Below the pieces are notes generated by a model. That model saw nothing but the letters and a program-made list of their open reading frames with translations. It searched no databases and was not told the origin of the DNA. A program made the position numbers and the translations under genes. A DNA stretch of 64,000 bases from Bacteroidales bacterium (lineage in GTDB: Bacteria > Bacteroidota > Bacteroidia > Bacteroidales > P3): positions 62,001-126,000 of the forward strand of contig JAGCVI010000023.1 in NCBI GenBank assembly GCA_017962445.1, written 5' to 3'. Shown here one piece after another: positions 7,318-15,556 of the stretch (position 1 is the first letter of the stretch; each line of letters opens with the position of its first letter).

Positions 7318-8661
7318 TTACATCATCTCTACCACTACGGCGTGTTTGGTTTTCTTTTTGACGCGGTAGACGATACCGTCAACTTCAATTTTTGACGGCG
7401 GGGTCTCGCCGTCGTCAAGGAGATATATTATATAGTGGTGAACGCCATCTTTGCTTTGGGTATAGCGGACGCGACCATCGACATATGGCGCCAGTGGTCG
7501 AGTGCCGTATATGGCATAGCCGTTGTTCTTAAGCCAATCACCAATCTCTTCCATGCGCTGCAGACATGGCTCCGGAATCTCACCATCTGCGTTAGGACCC
7601 ACATTGAGCAGGAAGTTACCGCCTTTGGCAACGACATCTACAAGAGTATGTATAAGTTCATTGGTCGATTTGTAATCGTCGCTGTCGACATACGACCAGC
7701 TGTTGCCCATCGACATGCAGGTTTCCCATGGGTAGTCGAGCAGTGGCTTGTCGGGGACTGTCTGTTCGGGGGTGCGGTAGTTTTCGTATTTGCCGCCCAC
7801 GCTGCGGTCGACAATGATAAGGTCGGGGTTCTTGTCGCGAGCCATCTTGGCGATGCGAGGCATGTTGACATCCTGTACCTGTCCTGAGCAGCCAAGCCAT
7901 TCGCGTGTCTCGTCGTTGACGCTCCAAGCCGGACGTACCCAGCCGCCGTCGAGCCATAGGATGTCGATGTCGCCATAGTTGTGCGTCAACTCGCGTATCT
8001 GGTTGTAGGTGAAGTCGCAGTATCGGTTCCAGCGTGAACTGTTAAGGCTGATGTCGTAGTTGACGTTTCGGTCGGGTGTGGCCCATTCGGGAGCCCAGTA
8101 GTCGGGGCAGTGCCAGTCGGGTTTGGAGAAGTAGAGTCCAATCCAAAGCCCGTGTTCGCGGAAGGCGTCGACAAGAGCCTTTGTTATGTCGCTGTTCTTG
8201 TTGCGGAAGAAAGGACAACTGCTATGTACGGTGGAGTAGGGGGTCTCTTCTGTCGCGAACATGCAGAAGCCGTCGTGATGCTTAGTAGTGAACACCATGT
8301 ATTTCATGCCGGCATTGTCGGCTGCCTTGGCCCACCGCGAAGGATTAAATTTCTTGGGATTGAATGTCTTGTTGAGCTCTTGGTAGTTGCGTTTGTATTC
8401 CTCGTAGGGTTGGCCATTGCGGTCTATCCAAGGTTCGCTGCATATGCTCCACGACTCGACGACACCCCATTGCGAGTAAATGCCCCAGTGGGCCATAAAT
8501 CCAAACTTCAGGTCTTGCCATTCGGCTATGCGGTTGAGGATTATCGGATCGGTCTCCACCTGCTGTTCGTCAGCGTAGTTGCGGGGCATAGTGCCTTTAG
8601 TCTGTGCCATGACGGTTTCGCAGGCGATGCATGCAGCAAGAAGTAACAGGATTTTCTTCAT
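7318..8661 (-). CDS. Alpha-L-fucosidase, GH29 family, secreted
   Basis: A 447-residue enzyme that removes alpha-linked L-fucose from host or plant glycans. ATG 8661 gives the signal peptide MKKILLLLAACIACETVMAQ; a longer open frame upstream has no family similarity. GH29 features are clear: FGFMAHWGIYSQWGVVESW near the start, a KHHDGFCMF segment, FSKPDWHCPDYW, and the nucleophile motif DILWLDGGW with Asp238. The TIM barrel is followed by a short beta domain. Length fits GH29 enzymes without extra carbohydrate-binding modules. There is no lipobox, so it is probably periplasmic. No transporter of a polysaccharide-utilisation locus sits nearby. Confidence 0.95.
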   Translation of the reverse strand: MKKILLLLAACIACETVMAQTKGTMPRNYADEQQVETDPIILNRIAEWQDLKFGFMAHWGIYSQWGVVESWSICSEPWIDRNGQPYEEYKRNYQELNKTFNPKKFNPSRWAKAADNAGMKYMVFTTKHHDGFCMFATEETPYSTVHSSCPFFRNKNSDITKALVDAFREHGLWIGLYFSKPDWHCPDYWAPEWATPDRNVNYDISLNSSRWNRYCDFTYNQIRELTHNYGDIDILWLDGGWVRPAWSVNDETREWLGCSGQVQDVNMPRIAKMARDKNPDLIIVDRSVGGKYENYRTPEQTVPDKPLLDYPWETCMSMGNSWSYVDSDDYKSTNELIHTLVDVVAKGGNFLLNVGPNADGEIPEPCLQRMEEIGDWLKNNGYAIYGTRPLAPYVDGRVRYTQSKDGVHHYIIYLLDDGETPPSKIEVDGIVYRVKKKTKHAVVVEMM

Positions 8662-8682
8662 GATGTTCTTTTTGTTAATAGA

Positions 8683-8714
8683 AAGCGGGTTGCCGCAGAC
8701 GCGGCAACCCGCTT
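8683..8714 (-). terminator. Perfect 14-bp hairpin between rocD and the fucosidase gene
   Basis: The stem is 8683-8696 with 8701-8714, four-base loop, G+C rich. It lies just after the rocD stop on the minus strand but lacks a clean T tract on that strand, so it may be an attenuator or an mRNA-stabilising hairpin. Confidence 0.5.
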
Positions 8715-8738
8715 GAAAAATTCGTGTTGAGGTGACGA

Positions 8739-9959
8739 TTATTCGAAGGAAGCGATGGCTTTCTTGATAATGTCGATGGCTTCGCGCAGCTGTTCCTCTG
8801 TGATGACCAGCGGAGGAGCAAAGCGGATGATGTGCTGATGGGTGGGTTTTGCCAACACGCCCATGTCGCGCATCTTCAGGCAGACATCCCAAGCCTCCTT
8901 GCCGTTGCGGGGCTTGATGATGATGGCGTTGAGCAGACCCTTGCCGCGTACCTTCTCAATCATAGGGCTCTTGAAGTTGCTCATCTCTTCGCGGAAAATC
9001 TTGCCGAGGCGGTCGGCGTTTTCCATGAGGTGCTCGTCCTTGATGACCTGCAGGGCAGCGATGCTGACCTTGGCAGCGATGGGGTTGCCACCGAATGTGG
9101 AGCCGTGTTCACCGGGCTTGATGTTGAGCATGATGTCGTCATCAGCCAAGACGCAGCTGACGGGAACCACGCCGCCACCCAGGGCCTTGCCGAGGATGAG
9201 GATGTCGGGACGTACGCCTTCGTGGTCGCAGGCCAGCATCTTGCCGGTGCGGGCGATACCGCACTGCACCTCGTCGGCCATGAACAGCACGTTGTGCTTG
9301 TGGCAGATGTCGTAGCATTTCTTGAGGTAACCCTCATCGGGAACGTAGACACCGGCCTCGCCCTGGATAGGCTCTACGAGGAAACCGGCAATCTTGTCGC
9401 CGTGCTCGCTCAGCACTTTCTCGAGTGCATCGGGGTCGTTGTAAGGTATGCGGAGGAAACCGGGAGTCATGGGGCCGTAGTTAGCGTAACTCTCGGGATC
9501 GTTGCTCATGGTGATGATGGTGATGGTGCGGCCGTGGAAGTTGCCTTCGCAGCAAACAATCATGACTTCGTCGTTCTTGATGCCTTTCTTGACGACACCC
9601 CAGCGGCGAGCCAGCTTCAGGGCGGTCTCGTCAGCTTCGGCACCGCTGTTCATAGGCAGCACTTTCTCGTAGCCGAAATATTCGGTGACATATTTTTCCC
9701 ATTCACCGAGGCAGTTGTTGTAGAATGCGCGGCTGCTGAGGGTCAGTTCGTGAGCCTGGTCGCAGAGGGCCTTGACAATCTTCGGGTGGCAGTGGCCCTG
9801 GTTTACAGCTGAATAAGCTGACAGGAAATCGAAATATTTTTTGCCTTCGCAGTCCCACACAAAAGCGCCTTCGCCTTTGGCAAGCACTACAGGTAGCGGA
9901 TGGTAATTATGGGCGCCATATTTGGCTTCCATTTCCATGAATTGCTCTGATTTAGTCAT
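8739..9959 (-). CDS. rocD: Ornithine aminotransferase
   Basis: A 406-residue PLP enzyme that moves the delta-amino group of ornithine to 2-oxoglutarate, giving glutamate semialdehyde; it links arginine and proline metabolism in the cytoplasm. It is a class III aminotransferase: [18 protein letters not shown] near residue 103, [22 protein letters not shown], and the PLP lysine Lys258 in ILGKALGGG. The features [13 protein letters not shown] and [11 protein letters not shown] match ornithine rather than acetylornithine aminotransferases. It has its own promoter and is probably expressed alone. Confidence 0.95.
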   Translation of the reverse strand: MTKSEQFMEMEAKYGAHNYHPLPVVLAKGEGAFVWDCEGKKYFDFLSAYSAVNQGHCHPKIVKALCDQAHELTLSSRAFYNNCLGEWEKYVTEYFGYEKVLPMNSGAEADETALKLARRWGVVKKGIKNDEVMIVCCEGNFHGRTITIITMSNDPESYANYGPMTPGFLRIPYNDPDALEKVLSEHGDKIAGFLVEPIQGEAGVYVPDEGYLKKCYDICHKHNVLFMADEVQCGIARTGKMLACDHEGVRPDILILGKALGGGVVPVSCVLADDDIMLNIKPGEHGSTFGGNPIAAKVSIAALQVIKDEHLMENADRLGKIFREEMSNFKSPMIEKVRGKGLLNAIIIKPRNGKEAWDVCLKMRDMGVLAKPTHQHIIRFAPPLVITEEQLREAIDIIKKAIASFE

Positions 9960-10006
9960 TGTTACGTTGTATTTTATTATGAATAATTGATTTCTTTATC
10001 AAGGTG

Positions 10007-10039
10007 CAAATGTACGCATTTTTTTTTAATAAACTCAAA
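10007..10039 (-). promoter_or_regulatory. Promoter of rocD
   Basis: On the minus strand TTTG (10036-10039), 21 bases, then TACATTTG (10007-10014), 47 bases before the ATG. Confidence 0.7.
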
Positions 10040-10066
10040 AAAACTCTTTTCTTGCGTTTGTAATCG

Positions 10067-10537
10067 CTATTCATGTACAAGACGCACTGAGAAGCCGTTG
10101 CACCGGTAGTTGATGTTATTGCGCGCGCCACCTGAATTGAAGAAGTGGTTCCACGCGAAATTCGAATCTTTGTATGTGGACGACCAATAGTTGCCGCTGG
10201 ACCCAACGTTGCTGACGCTTCCATTACAAAAGCGCATGCCTGCGGCGGGCAGGTCAATGGATTGGCCATTAGGACCGGTTACTTTGTAGCCGCTGCCAGT
10301 CCACGACCATTGGCATTCGGATTTCAACTCCTTCCATTGGTCTTTGGAAGGGAGGCGGTCGCCAAACTGCGATACGGCTTCATCATAAGTAAAGAAGTCA
10401 TACTCGGCATCGGCTGCACTTTTCTCGTTTGTTGTCTTCCATTTTGTGCCGCTCGACAGACCCAAATCGACATAGGTTTGTGCCTGCATCGTCAGTGCCA
10501 TAAGGCATAATATTGCTAAAAAGAATATTTTTTTCAT
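10067..10537 (-). CDS. Secreted FISUMP-domain protein
   Basis: 156 residues with signal peptide MKKIFFLAILCLMALTMQAQ. The rest is one domain of the type named after the major paralogous family of Fibrobacter succinogenes: YVDLGLSSGTKWKTTNE, LPSKDQWKEL, SGNYWSSTY and a C-terminal FSVRLVHE. The fold is related to C-type-lectin-like domains and is very common in secreted Bacteroidales proteins, usually with no known ligand. There is no lipobox or T9SS sorting domain, so it is probably periplasmic or released. No partner gene can be assigned. Confidence 0.85.
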   Translation of the reverse strand: MKKIFFLAILCLMALTMQAQTYVDLGLSSGTKWKTTNEKSAADAEYDFFTYDEAVSQFGDRLPSKDQWKELKSECQWSWTGSGYKVTGPNGQSIDLPAAGMRFCNGSVSNVGSSGNYWSSTYKDSNFAWNHFFNSGGARNNINYRCNGFSVRLVHE

Positions 10538-10758
10538 TTTGTTTGATTTTAAGTAAATAATATTGTTTCCACTCGGTTAAATATTTTTCCAATGACACCG
10601 TCTGCTCGCAGAGCAAAACAACAAAAAAGAAAAGCGAATAAGCTTGACTATGTCTTAATGTCTATGTTATCTGTTTGTTTTATACAATAATTATCATCAT
10701 GTTTTCTCGGTGCAAAAATACACAAAATAATCCAATTGGCAAAATTTTTGACCCCAAA

Positions 10759-12459
10759 ATGCGTTATGAGAGTGTGATCAAAGAGAATATCATACTTGAA
10801 GTAAGGGACCTCTCCGTCGCTTTCAGTGGGCGCACGGTGGTGGACAAAGTGAGCTACACTCTTGAGCGCGGCACGACGCTTGGCATTGTCGGCGAGAGCG
10901 GCAGTGGTAAAAGCGTTAGCACTATGGCACTGATGGGCTTGCTGCCGGGAAATGCCACAGTCAGTGGAAGTGCGGTGTTGAAAACGGAGAACGTTGAGTT
11001 GTTGTCGCTTGATGATATGGGATTCTGCAATATTCGAGGGAAGCGTATTTCGATGATCTTTCAGGAGCCTATGACGAGCCTCAACCCTGTGCACAAGTGC
11101 GGCGACCAGGTGGTCGAGATGCTGCGCCTGCACGAGAAGGTGTCGCGCAGCGAGGCTCGCGAGCGTGTTGTCAACTTGTTCAAAGAGGTCTTGCTGCCAC
11201 GTCCCGAGAAGATTTTTGACAGCTATCCGCACGAAATCAGCGGTGGACAGAAACAACGCGTGATGATAGCCATGGCTTTGGTGTGCAATCCGGATCTGCT
11301 TATCGCCGACGAGCCGACCACAGCACTCGACGTTACTGTGCAGAAAACCATACTTGATTTGCTCCGCGACTTGCAGCGCAAACGAAACATGGCGGTAATC
11401 TTTATCACCCACGACCTTGGTGTAATAGCCCAGATTGCCGACAACATAGCCGTCATGTACAAAGGCAAGATTGTCGAACAAGGCTCAGCCGATGCCATAC
11501 TGCACAACCCACAGCATCCATACACCAAAGGCCTTCTGGCCTGCCGTCCTCCCCTCGACTCGCGTCCAAGACGCCTGCCAACCGTTGCTGACTACCTTTC
11601 GAATTCAGAATCAGGAATTCCAGATTGTAAAGAAAGAAACAATCGTGATTCAAGTTCCAAAGTTCAGAATTCAAAACTATTGGAAGTCCGGAATCTGGAT
11701 GTTACATACACTCTTAAGAGAAATTTTTTTGGCAAGCCGTTGCGGCAGCTTAAGGCTGTCGACGGTATAAGTTTTGATGTCTACCGCGGTGAGACGCTTG
11801 GATTGGTAGGTGAGTCGGGCTGCGGCAAGACGACCCTCGGGCGCGCCTTGTTGCGTCTGGTTGAGTCGTCGTCGGGCAATGTGACCTATGACGGTCGCAG
11901 GCTCGATACATTGTCTGCCAGTGAGATGCGTCGCCTGAGGCCCAAAATGCAGATAATCTTCCAAGACCCGTATTCTTCCTTGAATCCACGCCTTACGGTG
12001 GGACAGGCCATTATTGAGCCCCTCAACAGTTACCATATTTTGTCCAATGCCAACGAACGAAAGGAAAAGGTGCTTCAGCTGATGGAGCGTGTGGGACTTC
12101 AGTCAGATTGGTTCGACCGTTATCCCCACGAGTTTTCGGGAGGTCAGCGCCAACGTATTTGCATTGCCAGAGCATTGATTCTCAACCCTGAGTTGGTGAT
12201 ATGTGACGAATCGGTGTCTGCACTCGACGTGTCGGTTCAGGCACAGGTGTTGAATCTCCTAAACGAACTTAAGGAGCAGTTCAACTATACATATATATTT
12301 ATCTCGCACGACCTCTCGGTTGTGCATTTCCTTTCTGACCGTATTCTGGTAATGCGTCAGGGAAAAATGGTGGAATTAGGCGACACGGACAATCTGTTTA
12401 GCAGTCCTAAGGATTCCTATACAAAGACGTTGCTTGATGCAATACCACGCATAGATTAG
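10759..12459 (+). CDS. Double-domain ABC transporter ATPase, peptide/nickel type (DppD-DppF fusion)
   Basis: 566 residues with two complete ABC domains. Domain 1 has Walker A GESGSGKS (45-52), signature SGGQKQR and Walker B LLIADEPTTALD. Domain 2 has Walker A GESGCGKT (351-358), signature SGGQRQR and LVICDESVSALD. This is the layout of fused oligopeptide ATPases such as YejF and GsiA; it powers a membrane permease that is not encoded here. I chose ATG 10759; an upstream TTG at 10675 would add an unlikely leader. Residues 281-307, between the domains, are encoded by A+T-rich GAATTC-type repeat DNA that is not typical of the family and recurs in the GH97 gene. Confidence 0.92.
   Translation: MRYESVIKENIILEVRDLSVAFSGRTVVDKVSYTLERGTTLGIVGESGSGKSVSTMALMGLLPGNATVSGSAVLKTENVELLSLDDMGFCNIRGKRISMIFQEPMTSLNPVHKCGDQVVEMLRLHEKVSRSEARERVVNLFKEVLLPRPEKIFDSYPHEISGGQKQRVMIAMALVCNPDLLIADEPTTALDVTVQKTILDLLRDLQRKRNMAVIFITHDLGVIAQIADNIAVMYKGKIVEQGSADAILHNPQHPYTKGLLACRPPLDSRPRRLPTVADYLSNSESGIPDCKERNNRDSSSKVQNSKLLEVRNLDVTYTLKRNFFGKPLRQLKAVDGISFDVYRGETLGLVGESGCGKTTLGRALLRLVESSSGNVTYDGRRLDTLSASEMRRLRPKMQIIFQDPYSSLNPRLTVGQAIIEPLNSYHILSNANERKEKVLQLMERVGLQSDWFDRYPHEFSGGQRQRICIARALILNPELVICDESVSALDVSVQAQVLNLLNELKEQFNYTYIFISHDLSVVHFLSDRILVMRQGKMVELGDTDNLFSSPKDSYTKTLLDAIPRID
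11598..11678 (+). repeat. In-frame GAATTC-rich insertion in the ABC ATPase linker
   Basis: About 81 bases with three GAATTC sites, ending in TCAGAATTCAAAACTA, which also occurs at 55571-55586 in the same reading frame (QNSKL). Confidence 0.65.
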
Positions 12460-12857
12460 CGTCGTTTGCTCATCATCTCTTTGGCCTCAATGGTCATTGT
12501 GGTGTGAGGAACGATACGCAGGCGTTCTTTCGGTATCAGTTTTCCGGTGACCTTGCAGATTCCGTAGGTCTTGTTCTCGATGCGGATAAGTGCTGCTTCA
12601 AGGTCTTTGATGAATTTCTGCTGGCGGGCAGCAAGCTTTGAATTCTCCTCTTTCGAAAGCACCGAGTTGCCCTCTTCAAGGGTCTTGAACGTCGGTGATG
12701 TGTCGGTTACGTCGTTGCCTTCGTTGGCCACGGCAGCGTTAAGAAGTTCCAGATTTTTTTTGGCTTCTTCTATCTTATTGAGGATTATCTCCTTGAATTC
12801 TTGCAGTTCTTCCGAAGAATAGTATTCTTTCTCTTGTTTTTTGTCCTTGTCGCTCAT
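12456..12857 (-). CDS. DksA/TraR-family regulator with degenerate zinc finger
   Basis: 133 residues. A long helical hairpin (about 15-90) is followed by a DksA-type C-terminus (YGICKVTGKLIPKERLRIVP). In DksA this region holds a four-cysteine zinc finger; only the first cysteine remains, the others being Thr, Thr and Ala. From memory such forms are usual in Bacteroidota. DksA-like proteins bind RNA polymerase through the secondary channel and modulate rRNA and stress genes, often with ppGpp; that role is inferred here. Its stop overlaps the ABC gene stop by two bases, tail to tail. It lies 73 bases after rimM on the same strand but has its own -7 element. Confidence 0.88.
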   Translation of the reverse strand: MSDKDKKQEKEYYSSEELQEFKEIILNKIEEAKKNLELLNAAVANEGNDVTDTSPTFKTLEEGNSVLSKEENSKLAARQQKFIKDLEAALIRIENKTYGICKVTGKLIPKERLRIVPHTTMTIEAKEMMSKRR

Positions 12858-12883
12858 AATGATTCCTTTTTATTTTCTGAGTG

Positions 12884-12891
12884 CAAAATTA
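12884..12891 (-). promoter_or_regulatory. Putative -7 element (TAATTTTG) of the DksA-like gene
   Basis: Consensus match on the minus strand 26 bases before the ATG; no TTTG box at normal spacing. Confidence 0.5.
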
Positions 12892-12930
12892 ATAATTTTT
12901 TTTCCAAAATGCAGAAAAAAACTTTCAACA

Positions 12931-13464
12931 TTACTGGTTGGTGTTTTGCAAATAGAGGTCTATCAATCCGTTAGGAGCTTCGATATACATTATTTTTTCC
13001 TTGCGGTCGACCTTTTTTATCACAGGGTCAATGATAGGAATCAGTATTTCTACGCCGTTTTTCATTATTTGGAACAACGGTTGGGCGGGATTTTCCATCA
13101 CCGACTCGATGGTGCCGATGTCGCCCTTTTCGGCGTCGACCACATGCCAGCCAATCACCTCGTGGAAGTAGAACTTGTTGCCGGTCAGTTTCGGCAGCAT
13201 CTCCAGCGGAAGGAAAAGCCTGCAACCTACAAGCGAGTGGGCCTCGTCGGCTGTCAGTTCCTCGAAGGTCACGACGGCTTTGTTGCCGTTGATGTTGAGT
13301 TCTTTTATAAAGTAAGGCACCAGGCCGCTTTTGGTCTCTACAAACACTGCATCGAGACCTTCATAGTCGGTGGGGCAGTCGACATCGAGGAAAAACACCA
13401 CTTGGCCTTTGAATCCGAAAGGCTTGGTGATTTTACCCAGTTGGAAGCATTCGTCTTGTGTCAT
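12931..13464 (-). CDS. rimM: 16S rRNA processing factor RimM
   Basis: A 177-residue ribosome maturation factor that binds S19 and helps assemble the 30S head. The N-terminal barrel begins FQLGKITKPFGFKGQVVFF, and the C-terminal PRC-barrel carries FYFHEVIGWHVVD, GDIGTIESV and VEILIPIIDPVIKKVDR. Length and domain order are normal. It lies downstream of rpsP, its usual partner, separated by a small lipoprotein gene. Confidence 0.95.
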   Translation of the reverse strand: MTQDECFQLGKITKPFGFKGQVVFFLDVDCPTDYEGLDAVFVETKSGLVPYFIKELNINGNKAVVTFEELTADEAHSLVGCRLFLPLEMLPKLTGNKFYFHEVIGWHVVDAEKGDIGTIESVMENPAQPLFQIMKNGVEILIPIIDPVIKKVDRKEKIMYIEAPNGLIDLYLQNTNQ

Positions 13465-13497
13465 CGTTTGTTATTCTATTAAAAAACTCAGCCCTTT

Positions 13498-13722
13498 TTA
13501 TCTTTCGACATCTTTGGATAAGGTTGAATCATGTAATTGCTTGGCATGTTTTGCAGAATCTTGTAATTTTTGTTGTGCATCACGGAGTTCACGCTGTGCT
13601 TCTGAAAGTGGGGCTTTATAGTCTGAACCATTTTTATATGGTGTGGGTGCACAAGAAGTGAAATTAACCCCCGCAAACAAAAGAATACCAAAAATCAATG
13701 CGACATCCGTTTTTCTTTTCAT
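13498..13722 (-). CDS. Small lipoprotein between rpsP and rimM
   Basis: 74 residues. ATG 13722 gives a lipoprotein signal (MKRKTDVALIFGILLFAGVNFTSC) with the lipid cysteine at 24. The mature part is charged and probably one long helix (EAQRELRDAQQKLQDSAKHAKQLHD). The helix could form a coiled coil, somewhat like Lpp or small outer-membrane spacer proteins, but no family is recognised. It starts about 145 bases after the rpsP terminator and ends 33 bases before rimM, so it probably has its own promoter and feeds into rimM. Confidence 0.75.
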   Translation of the reverse strand: MKRKTDVALIFGILLFAGVNFTSCAPTPYKNGSDYKAPLSEAQRELRDAQQKLQDSAKHAKQLHDSTLSKDVER

Positions 13723-13755
13723 ATACAATCCTTTTTTATTGATATACAAAACACC

Positions 13756-13828
13756 AATTGTCAACCAAATTAATTGTCAACACACCGTCTGTCTGTTTTG
13801 TAACCATCTATGTTATTCAGGTGTTGAC
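13756..13828. repeat. Short direct and inverted repeats upstream of the small lipoprotein gene
   Basis: AATTGTCAAC occurs at 13756-13765 and 13772-13781, 16 bases apart; GTCAACAC (13776-13783) is inverted as GTGTTGAC (13821-13828). They lie 34-106 bases upstream of the lipoprotein start, where an operator could sit. Confidence 0.4.
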
Positions 13829-13863
13829 CTTTAGGACTTTTTGGGTTTCAAATCCCATCCTTA

Positions 13864-13898
13864 TTAAAAAAGGACACGCATTGCTGCATGTCCTTTTT
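13864..13898 (-). terminator. Terminator of rpsP
   Basis: A 10-bp stem (13866-13875 with 13889-13898) with T runs on both flanks. It lies 20 bases after the rpsP stop on the minus strand. Confidence 0.85.
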
Positions 13899-13917
13899 AA
13901 ATTATTGTTGCAACGAA

Positions 13918-14475
13918 TTAAGCTTCGGCGTTTTCCTCAGCGGCGGGAGCTTCGCCCTCAGCGGGAGCCTCGGCAGCTTCGGCTTCAGCCTTGGCAGCAG
14001 CCTCGGCCTCAGCGGCAGCCTGACGCTTGGCAGCGATGGCGGCAGCCTTGGTCTCGTTGACCTTCTTCTCGGCCTCTAAGCGAGCCTTGTTTTCGTTACG
14101 GTTTTCGTTCTCGAGATTGCTCTTGATGCTGGCAATCTTAGCATCCTTGGCTTGTTTCCACTCGTTGAACTTGACATCGGCCTGTTCCTGGCTGATGGCG
14201 CCCTTCTCGACACCGATTTGCAGGTGGCGTTTCAGCAAAGCGCCCTTGTAGGAAAGGATGCGGCTGCAGGTTGTGCTCGGCTGAGCACCGTTCTTCAGCC
14301 ATTCGACAGCTCTGTCGATGTTGAGCTCAATCTGAGCGGGATTCGTCATCGGATTGTAGGTGCCTAATTTCTCAATAAACTTACCATCTCGAGGTGCACG
14401 ACCATCCGCTACGACGATGTGATAAAAAGGTTGATTCTTTTTACCATGACGTTGTAATCTGATTCTTGCAGGCAT
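13918..14475 (-). CDS. rpsP: 30S ribosomal protein S16 with long Ala/Glu tail
   Basis: 185 residues. The first 80 or so are canonical S16 (MPARIRLQRHGKKNQPFYHIVVAD, FIEKLGTYNP, AVEWLKNGAQPS), a 30S assembly protein. Beyond them is a charged helical region and a low-complexity tail of Ala and Glu (about 130-185); such extensions are common in Bacteroidota S16 and have no known role. It has a strong promoter and terminator. Confidence 0.97.
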   Translation of the reverse strand: MPARIRLQRHGKKNQPFYHIVVADGRAPRDGKFIEKLGTYNPMTNPAQIELNIDRAVEWLKNGAQPSTTCSRILSYKGALLKRHLQIGVEKGAISQEQADVKFNEWKQAKDAKIASIKSNLENENRNENKARLEAEKKVNETKAAAIAAKRQAAAEAEAAAKAEAEAAEAPAEGEAPAAEENAEA

Positions 14476-14528
14476 AATTAATTGTTTTTTAAATTGTTGT
14501 TAAAAAATATTGTTTTCGTTTGAAAGTG

Positions 14529-14559
14529 CAAAAGTACATCTTTTTTTTATACTGGCAAA
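14529..14559 (-). promoter_or_regulatory. Promoter of rpsP
   Basis: On the minus strand TTTG (14556-14559), 19 bases, TACTTTTG (14529-14536): a full consensus 53 bases before the ATG. Confidence 0.85.
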
Positions 14560-14599
14560 TTTTTTCTTGTTTTGTTCTTGATGAGTATGCGTTTTTTCG

Positions 14600-14607
14600 T
14601 ACCTTTG
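14600..14607 (+). promoter_or_regulatory. Putative -7 element (TACCTTTG) of ribF
   Basis: Consensus match 19 bases before ATG 14627, with CTTG (14577-14580) 19 bases upstream as a weak -33 box. The short leader leaves no room for an FMN riboswitch. Confidence 0.65.
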
Positions 14608-14626
14608 TATCCCGTTTCTGAAATCA

Positions 14627-15553
14627 ATGAAGGTACTCAATATAGAAGATATCAGTGCATTAAAGGCAAAAACGATAGTGACTGTCGGCATGTTTGACGG
14701 ATTGCATCTTGGCCATCGTCATCTTATTGCAAGACTGATGAAGCTGTCTGGGAGTGGTGGTTTGGACCCTGTGGTGGTTACTTTCGACCGTCATCCTCGT
14801 CTTGTGATGGACCCCTCGGCGCAGATGACACTCCTCTCTACTGGCGAGGAACGTCTGCGTCAGCTTGACGAATGCGGTGTTCCCACAGTGGCTCTGGTCC
14901 ATTTCACGCCCGACACCGCCAGTCTCAGTGCCTGCATGTTTACAAGGCAGTTTCTCTGTGGACGGCTCAATATGCACACCCTTTTGCTTGGTTACGACAA
15001 TCGTTTTGGCAGTCGCATCGACAATGATTTTGACCGTCTGCCGAACCTTGCGTCCGAATTGGGATTTGACATATGCCGTGACGAGGCGGTTGTGCTCAAC
15101 GGCGTTGAGGTCAGTTCCACGAAAATCAGACACGCATTGTTGCAGGGTGATTTGACTACGGCCAATGCTATGCTTGGAGTACCGTACAGCCTTGAAGGAA
15201 CCGTGATGCATGGCCGTCATGTCGGTTCGGGCATTGGCTTCCCCACGGCCAATATCAAGCCCGATGACCCGCTGAAACTTCTGCCTATGCCGGGTGTCTA
15301 CGCTGTGCGAGCCTATGTCGACGGCTGCTCCTATATGGCCATGGCCAATCTCGGGTCGCAACCGACATTCAACCAACAGCAGCAAGTTCTTGAAGTTCAT
15401 GTGATTGATTTTGAGGGTGATTTGTACGGTCGTTCGGTGAGGGTGGAGTTTATAAAGCGTATACGCGATATCAAGACTTTCGATTCCACGGAGTCGCTCG
15501 TTTCGCAGCTTGCTCATGACAAAGAAATGATTAGCAATGCTATAAAACCATAA
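14627..15553 (+). CDS. ribF: Bifunctional riboflavin kinase / FMN adenylyltransferase
   Basis: A 308-residue enzyme that makes FMN and then FAD from riboflavin. The N-terminal nucleotidyltransferase domain has TVGMFDGLHLGHRHLI (about 17-33), and VVTFDRHPR near 50. The C-terminal kinase domain carries SLEGTVMHGRHVGSGIGFPTANI (about 188-210) and MANLGSQPTF. Length and both domains are normal. It is followed after 3 bases by the leucine-rich-repeat gene, so the two are probably cotranscribed. Confidence 0.96.
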   Translation: MKVLNIEDISALKAKTIVTVGMFDGLHLGHRHLIARLMKLSGSGGLDPVVVTFDRHPRLVMDPSAQMTLLSTGEERLRQLDECGVPTVALVHFTPDTASLSACMFTRQFLCGRLNMHTLLLGYDNRFGSRIDNDFDRLPNLASELGFDICRDEAVVLNGVEVSSTKIRHALLQGDLTTANAMLGVPYSLEGTVMHGRHVGSGIGFPTANIKPDDPLKLLPMPGVYAVRAYVDGCSYMAMANLGSQPTFNQQQQVLEVHVIDFEGDLYGRSVRVEFIKRIRDIKTFDSTESLVSQLAHDKEMISNAIKP

Positions 15554-15556
15554 CCA

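Noticed and set aside
14476..14626. FMN riboswitch upstream of ribF
   Set aside because: The region holds two divergent promoters and only about 8 bases of likely ribF leader, too short for the aptamer.
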